Below, in pieces: positions 14,299 through 17,521 of a stretch of 17,521 nt of DNA (the first letter of the stretch is position 1; every line of letters starts with the position of its first letter). Below the pieces are notes generated by a model. The model searched no databases. It was not told the origin of the DNA and worked only from the letters and a program-made list of their open reading frames with translations. The position numbers and the translations under genes were made by a program. The DNA comes from Acidimicrobiales bacterium (GTDB taxonomy: Bacteria > Actinomycetota > Acidimicrobiia > Acidimicrobiales > Acidimicrobilacustridaceae): positions 1 through 17,521 of the forward strand of contig JALRFT010000153.1 of the NCBI GenBank assembly GCA_023261915.1, read 5' to 3'.

Positions 14299-15258
14299 GT
14301 TGCGGGCGAGCAGAGACATAGCCAGCCCGTCCAGGATGTCCGCCTCGCTCACGAGACACTCGGCGAAACCGAGGGTCCGCATGGTCTGCACGAGGACGCA
14401 CAGCCCGCCCACGATCACATCAGCGCGTTCGGGTTCAAGACCCGGATTGTGACGTCGGTCATTGAGCGATTCGGTGGCAAGGGTCCGGAACACGTCCTCG
14501 ACCGCCGCCTTGGTCAACACGAAGTGGTGGATGGCGTCACGGTCGTAGGTGGCAAGACCGAGTTCCACAGCAGCCGTTGCACTCACGGTGCCCGCCAGGC
14601 CAACCAGGGTGCGAGCGTCGGTGGCCCCGGGGATCTCACGCATGACGTCATCAAGGTGCAACTGCACCACCGACAACGCAGCAGAGAGCTCTTCCGGACC
14701 GGGCGGGTCACCAGCGAGGAACCGCTCGGTCACCCGGACGCACCCGAGATCGACCGACAGGCTCCCGGCCACGTCGTACCCCTCAGCTGTCCGAGATCCG
14801 AGCACGAATTCCGTGGACCCGCCACCGATGTCCACCACGAGGAACGGCGCCCCCGACGGGTCAAGATCGGCGGTGGCCCCGGCGAAAGACAGGGCCGCCT
14901 CGTCGGTTCCGCTCAACAACTCGGGTCGGACGCCGAGGGCAGCTTCGGCGGCGTCGAAGAAGTCGTCCCGATTCCCGGCGTCACGGGCGGCCGAAGTGGC
15001 TACGGCCCGGACCGCAAATGTTGAGGTCTCCACACCAAACTGTTCGAACACGGCCCGGTACTCGCCCAGCACGGAGACCGTACGATCAATGGACGCCGGT
15101 GCGAGGCGACCGGCACCGTCGACCCCTGCTCCGAGGCGCGTGATGGTCATACGACGGTCAACCGTGTCGAACCCGTCGTCGGTTCGCCGGGCCACCAGCA
15201 ACCGGGTCGAGTTCGTACCGCAATCGATGGCGGCGACCATCTCAGGAGTGCTGGACAT
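14296..15258 (-). CDS. ppx: Exopolyphosphatase / GppA-family phosphatase
   Basis: 320 residues, the short actinobacterial Ppx form (M. tuberculosis Rv0496 and Rv1026 are similar in length) without the extra HD-like C-terminal domain of E. coli Ppx. ASKHA-fold motifs: AIDCGTNSTRLLV (about 10-22), VRAVATSAARDAGN (about 83-96), LSGTDEAALSF with the family Glu, VVDIGGGSTEFVLG (about 142-155), GLAGTVSATAA and, near the end, EPERADVIVGG and VSEADILDGL. It hydrolyses terminal phosphate from polyphosphate and/or the 5' phosphate of pppGpp; preference is not predictable here. DUF501 lies directly upstream, as with Rv1025-Rv1026. ATG at 15258 has TAGCGT six bases upstream, so it may also be transcribed on its own. 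Confidence 0.94.
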   Translation of the reverse strand: MSSTPEMVAAIDCGTNSTRLLVARRTDDGFDTVDRRMTITRLGAGVDGAGRLAPASIDRTVSVLGEYRAVFEQFGVETSTFAVRAVATSAARDAGNRDDFFDAAEAALGVRPELLSGTDEAALSFAGATADLDPSGAPFLVVDIGGGSTEFVLGSRTAEGYDVAGSLSVDLGCVRVTERFLAGDPPGPEELSAALSVVQLHLDDVMREIPGATDARTLVGLAGTVSATAAVELGLATYDRDAIHHFVLTKAAVEDVFRTLATESLNDRRHNPGLEPERADVIVGGLCVLVQTMRTLGFAECLVSEADILDGLAMSLLARN

Positions 15259-15264
15259 GGCGCC

Positions 15265-15270
15265 ACGCTA
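15265..15270 (-). promoter_or_regulatory. -10 box (TAGCGT) for ppx, built on the DUF501 stop codon
   Basis: Minus strand TAGCGT, 6-nt spacer GGCGCC, ATG at 15258. Its first three bases (15270-15268) are the TAG stop of the DUF501 gene. Confidence 0.6.
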
Positions 15271-15795
15271 GGCGAGCGAGTCGCCGCCCTGGCCAGCGAG
15301 CTGGTCATCCACCCATGCCCCCACCGGATCGTCGCCGCCGGCGAGCCACCATGCGTAGTGGGCGTGGAGACACTTGACGCCCCGCCGGGTCCCACCCACA
15401 CCCCCACTCGGTCGGGGCCCCGCAAAGTCCGCCGGCACGGCGGCATCCCGCTCGGCAGCCGCCCGGGCGTGAGCGGCAGCGAGCGCCGCAGGGTCGACCG
15501 CCTGCTCGGCTGAGCGCACCCCGCCGGCCGACTCGACCCGACCCACCCGTCGGTTCAAATCCTGATCCACCAACCAGTACCGAGTGGGCATGGGGGTGCC
15601 GTCGTCAAGCAACGGGGCGTTGCACAACACCACCGGCAAGCCACTGGTGGCATCACGGACCACAACAGAGAAATCGCCCTGCGGTGGACGACCCAACAGG
15701 GCCTCCACCGCAGAGCGATCAGTCTCGTTCGCCGGATCCACCGTCCTCACCAACTGCCGGGTGGCACCGGCAACGATGAAGGTGTCAGTGGACAC
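15268..15795 (-). CDS. DUF501 family protein
   Basis: 175 residues. Diagnostic DUF501 segments: LPVVLCNAPLLDDGTPMPTR then YWLVDQDLNRRVGRVESAGG (about 53-92), and the C-terminal RRGVKCLHAHYAWWLAGG (about 137-154) with its Cys-x-x-His. The function of the family is unknown. It is widely kept beside eno, ftsB/divIC and ppx in actinobacteria (Rv1023 to Rv1026), suggesting a core cell-envelope or metabolic role. Here the ppx side is kept but the upstream neighbour is a lipoprotein, not ftsB. The GTG start at 15795 is 12 bases after the lipoprotein stop and has no visible Shine-Dalgarno, so the exact start is uncertain. Probably read from the lipoprotein transcript. Confidence 0.92.
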   Translation of the reverse strand: MSTDTFIVAGATRQLVRTVDPANETDRSAVEALLGRPPQGDFSVVVRDATSGLPVVLCNAPLLDDGTPMPTRYWLVDQDLNRRVGRVESAGGVRSAEQAVDPAALAAAHARAAAERDAAVPADFAGPRPSGGVGGTRRGVKCLHAHYAWWLAGGDDPVGAWVDDQLAGQGGDSLA

Positions 15796-15807
15796 CGGGA
15801 TAGGCGC

Positions 15808-16266
15808 TCAGGACGCCGTAGTTGACGTGGGCTGTGAGGGGGTCTGGTACGCACAACCCTTGGAGAGGACCTCGGGCGGGTAGCCGGCGGACGCTGCGCC
15901 ACAGATGTTCTTGAGATCCTTGGGGACCCACACACCGTTCTGCTCCTGAAGAATCACCGACTGCAGCGTGGCCGGATTGGTGCTGTCATCAGCAAGCCAC
16001 GCCCAGGCGTAGCCGTCCTCGCAGCCAAAGCTGTCCATGAGATCAAACTTCGGATCGACCTCCGTCAGAGCGGCCGAGATGATCGCACCCCGGGTGCAGT
16101 CACCACCCACGCCACCAGCAGTGGTGGTGGTCGTCGAATTCTGCGCCGCCGTGGTGGTGGGAGCAGCCGTCGTGCTGGTCGACGCCGACTCACCGCTGCT
16201 GCATGCCGCAGCACCGAGGGTCAACATCGCCACCGCGGCGAGTAAAGCGAGGGGACGACGGGACAT
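15808..16266 (-). CDS. Small secreted lipoprotein, Thr-rich linker, unknown function
   Basis: 152 residues. A lipoprotein signal peptide: MSRRP, hydrophobic ALLAAVAMLTLG, then AAAC with Cys22 as the likely lipidated residue (lipobox A-A-A-C, slightly atypical). Residues ~29-50 are a Thr/Ala/Ser linker expected to span the wall. The folded part has four cysteines (in GGDCTRG, SFGCEDG, KNICGAA and SKGCAYQ), enough for two disulfides outside the membrane. I do not recognise the domain. A strong start: GGAGG lies 6 nt before ATG 16266, unlike the leaderless neighbours. Codon 8 is TTA, the only TTA I found in a coding frame in the window. Stop is 12 bases before DUF501. Confidence 0.85.
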   Translation of the reverse strand: MSRRPLALLAAVAMLTLGAAACSSGESASTSTTAAPTTTAAQNSTTTTTAGGVGGDCTRGAIISAALTEVDPKFDLMDSFGCEDGYAWAWLADDSTNPATLQSVILQEQNGVWVPKDLKNICGAASAGYPPEVLSKGCAYQTPSQPTSTTAS

Positions 16267-16272
16267 GCGGAA

Positions 16273-16277
16273 CCTCC
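16273..16277 (-). promoter_or_regulatory. Shine-Dalgarno of the lipoprotein gene
   Basis: Minus strand GGAGG, 6-nt spacer TTCCGC, then ATG at 16266. This is the best ribosome binding site in the window. Confidence 0.75.
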
Positions 16278-16298
16278 AAAAGCAATGGGATGACCGCT

Positions 16299-16317
16299 CT
16301 GCGGCAGGTCACCGCAG
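16299..16317 (-). promoter_or_regulatory. Leader hairpin upstream of the lipoprotein gene
   Basis: Minus strand CTGCGG, loop TGACCTG, CCGCAG: a perfect 6-bp stem about 21 bases before the GGAGG. No T-run follows, so it is not a clear terminator. A TAGTTT box at 16331-16326 would start transcription around 16319, placing this hairpin at the very 5' end of the mRNA (inference). Confidence 0.35.
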
Positions 16318-16325
16318 GCAAAAGA

Positions 16326-16331
16326 AAACTA
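16326..16331 (-). promoter_or_regulatory. Candidate -10 box (TAGTTT) for the lipoprotein-DUF501 transcript
   Basis: Minus strand TAGTTT about 60 bases before the lipoprotein ATG. It has the same TAGNNT form as the other -10 boxes but would yield a leader of about 50 nt with hairpin and Shine-Dalgarno. No -35 is evident. Confidence 0.35.
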
Positions 16332-16360
16332 GCAACCCGCCACCGGCGAACGGCGCACCC

Positions 16361-17185
16361 TCAGCCTTCGAGACGGCGGAATCCCCGCCAGGCGAACCAG
16401 CCCAGCAGAGCGATCATGATCACGAGCGCCCCCAACCCGGGGAGCACGGCGTCGAGAGAGACCTCCCCGACGAAGCCCGATCGGGCCATACCCAGCACGG
16501 CAGTGATGGGGTTTACCCGCGCCGCCCAGTAGAGCCACGTTCCTTCCATCTGGGAGAGCGGCACGAGCCCGACTGAGAGGAACATGGCGGTGAAGATACC
16601 GACCTGGATCAACCCGCCGGCCCGCTGGGTCCGGGCGCGGTAGACGACCCCCAACCCCCACAACCCAGATGACACAGCCACCCCCATGGCCGCCACCAGC
16701 AGCACGAGCAAAGCCAGCACACCACCGGGCACCGAGGCACCCGTGAGTAGCACGGCCGTCACCACAATGACCGTGGGCACGAAGGCCCGCAGAGCGCTGT
16801 AACCAAGCGCCCCGAGGATGAGGGCAACACGAGGTGACGGGGCGAGCAGCAACCGGTCGAAGAAACCGTTCTCAAGATCCCGTCCGGCGCCGAACGCCGA
16901 ACCGAACCCGGCGAACGACGCACCTTGGAGAACCGAGAACGGTGCCACCCAGTTCAAGATGTTGTCCGTCGGGAACCCGGGCAACAACGTCACCGAGCTG
17001 AACGCCCCGCCGAAGGCAACGACGAAGAACAACGGCATCACGATCATGGGGATGAACGTGGCCGGAATTCGCACTGTGCCAATGAGCGACCGGCGCATCA
17101 ACGCCAGAGCCACCGGAACCACGCCAGCCGACGACTCAGTCACTCTGGCCCGATCGGCAACAGCTGATGATGAGGTCGTGGTCAT
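16361..17185 (-). CDS. ABC-2 type transporter permease (DrrB-like)
   Basis: 274 residues with about six membrane helices. After a Ser/Thr-rich cytosolic N-terminus, ALMRRSLIGTVRIPATFIPM leads into helix 1. The ABC-2 signature region is GRDLENGFFDRLLLAPSPRV (residues 101-120), facing the ATPase, and a later NPITAVLGMARSGF is the conserved NP motif before the last helix. It is the membrane half of an exporter for lipids, drugs or polysaccharides; substrate not deducible. The ATG at 17185 overlaps the stop of the upstream permease gene as ATGA, so both are translated together and likely form a heterodimer. The ATPase gene is not in the window and is expected upstream, past 17521. Confidence 0.92.
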   Translation of the reverse strand: MTTTSSSAVADRARVTESSAGVVPVALALMRRSLIGTVRIPATFIPMIVMPLFFVVAFGGAFSSVTLLPGFPTDNILNWVAPFSVLQGASFAGFGSAFGAGRDLENGFFDRLLLAPSPRVALILGALGYSALRAFVPTVIVVTAVLLTGASVPGGVLALLVLLVAAMGVAVSSGLWGLGVVYRARTQRAGGLIQVGIFTAMFLSVGLVPLSQMEGTWLYWAARVNPITAVLGMARSGFVGEVSLDAVLPGLGALVIMIALLGWFAWRGFRRLEG

Positions 17186-17521
17186 GGCATCCGTACCCGT
17201 CGACGCAGTTGGACAGCAGCGAAGCTCACGGTGACGAGAGCGAACGCCAAGGCGATACCAACGGCCCGGATGACGTCATCGAAGGCTAGGTCGGTGATGA
17301 CAAGGTCGCGGGCGGCGTTCATCATCCAGCTCAGTGGGTTGCGCTCCGCCACCCACTGGAACCAGCCGGTCATCAGTGCGGTGGGGAAAAAAGCCGACGA
17401 GATGAAGAGCAGCACGAACACCAGCGGGAAGAAGTTCTGCACCGCCTCCTGAGATCCAGTACGCAGGCCGATACCTGCGGCGAACCCCCCAATGCTCACG
17501 GCCAACAGCACCGCCACGATC
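17182..17521 (-). CDS. ABC-2 type transporter permease, N-terminus cut by the window edge
   Basis: About 112 C-terminal residues are visible and the frame is open to the last base, so the start lies outside; the GTG at 17517 is internal. Visible are the helices VLLAVSIGGFAAGIGL and FFPLVFVLLFISSAFFPTAL, the loop WFQWVAERNPLSWMMNAARD (NP motif of ABC-2 permeases) and a last helix ending in QLRRRVRMP. Its pairing with the next permease through a 4-base ATGA overlap supports a two-subunit exporter. A separate ATPase gene is expected further upstream. Confidence 0.88.
   Translation of the reverse strand, partial: IVAVLLAVSIGGFAAGIGLRTGSQEAVQNFFPLVFVLLFISSAFFPTALMTGWFQWVAERNPLSWMMNAARDLVITDLAFDDVIRAVGIALAFALVTVSFAAVQLRRRVRMP

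Noticed and set aside
14260..15271. Two long plus-strand frames opposite ppx
   Set aside because: ppx has all family motifs on the minus strand. These frames are shadows.
16320..16360. Possible intrinsic terminator after the ABC permease stop (minus strand, GC-rich then TTTTCTTTT)
   Set aside because: The GC-rich part gives only a short imperfect stem, and the T-rich stretch also overlaps the candidate TAGTTT box. Not strong enough to list as a terminator.
1..17521. CRISPR arrays, IS ends, attachment sites, prophage or toxin-antitoxin genes
   Set aside because: I saw no regularly spaced repeats, no transposase or integrase motifs, no direct repeat at the tRNA 3' end and no known toxin-antitoxin pair. 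Subtle cases cannot be excluded by eye.

Overview
This window is a dense, high-G+C bacterial chromosome segment. It looks like an actinobacterium, most plausibly of the Acidimicrobiia. The grounds are the mix of F420-type oxidoreductase families (LLM and PPOX), several acyl-CoA dehydrogenases (one a 717-residue double-domain FadE type), a DUF501 gene next to an exopolyphosphatase as in Mycobacterium tuberculosis Rv1025-Rv1026, and many leaderless-type starts with a TAGNNT -10 box exactly 6-7 nt before ATG/GTG. The taxonomic call is inference. I see no phage, IS element, CRISPR array, plasmid gene or rRNA. About 20 protein genes and one tRNA fill almost all of it, and no gene-free stretch exceeds 300 bases.

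Layout. (1) 1-1067 (+): 3' part of an acyl-CoA dehydrogenase resembling (2S)-methylsuccinyl-CoA dehydrogenase. (2) 3775-1086 (-): a four-gene unit of an eIF-2B/MtnA-fold-like protein, a PPOX flavin/F420-type protein, a dienelactone hydrolase and a multi-pass membrane protein. (3) 3836-5727 (+), divergent from it: a thioredoxin-fold-like protein without CxxC, then a membrane-anchored extracellular protein whose metallopeptidase motif is degenerate (HELTV instead of HELTH). (4) 6604-5732 (-): LLM-class F420-type oxidoreductase. (5) 6670-6756 (+): tRNA-Leu(UAA). (6) 7148-6786 (-): small unknown protein. (7) 7243-8250 (+): Cas4/RecB-like PD-(D/E)XK nuclease with four cysteines placed for an Fe-S cluster. 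(8) 9524-8253 (-): MFS transporter, divergent from (9) 9617-12534 (+): fused double acyl-CoA dehydrogenase plus an enoyl-CoA hydratase-fold protein lacking both catalytic glutamates. (10) 16266-12541 (-): lipoprotein, DUF501, exopolyphosphatase, class V aminotransferase, GNAT acetyltransferase. (11) 17521-16361 (-): two ABC-2 permeases, the upstream one cut by the window edge.

How the parts fit. The acyl-CoA dehydrogenases and the hydratase-fold protein suggest beta-oxidation-like handling of acyl-CoA or side-chain substrates. The LLM, PPOX and dienelactone hydrolase genes fit oxidative catabolism. The ppx-DUF501 block is core actinobacterial housekeeping. No obviously new multigene defence or mobile system is present. 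The most notable points are the uniform leaderless promoter grammar, two TAG stop codons that also form the -10 box of the next gene, the degenerate metallopeptidase paired with a thioredoxin-like gene, the stand-alone Fe-S nuclease, and a tRNA-Leu(UAA) gene in a window where I found only one TTA codon, near the start of a lipoprotein gene.
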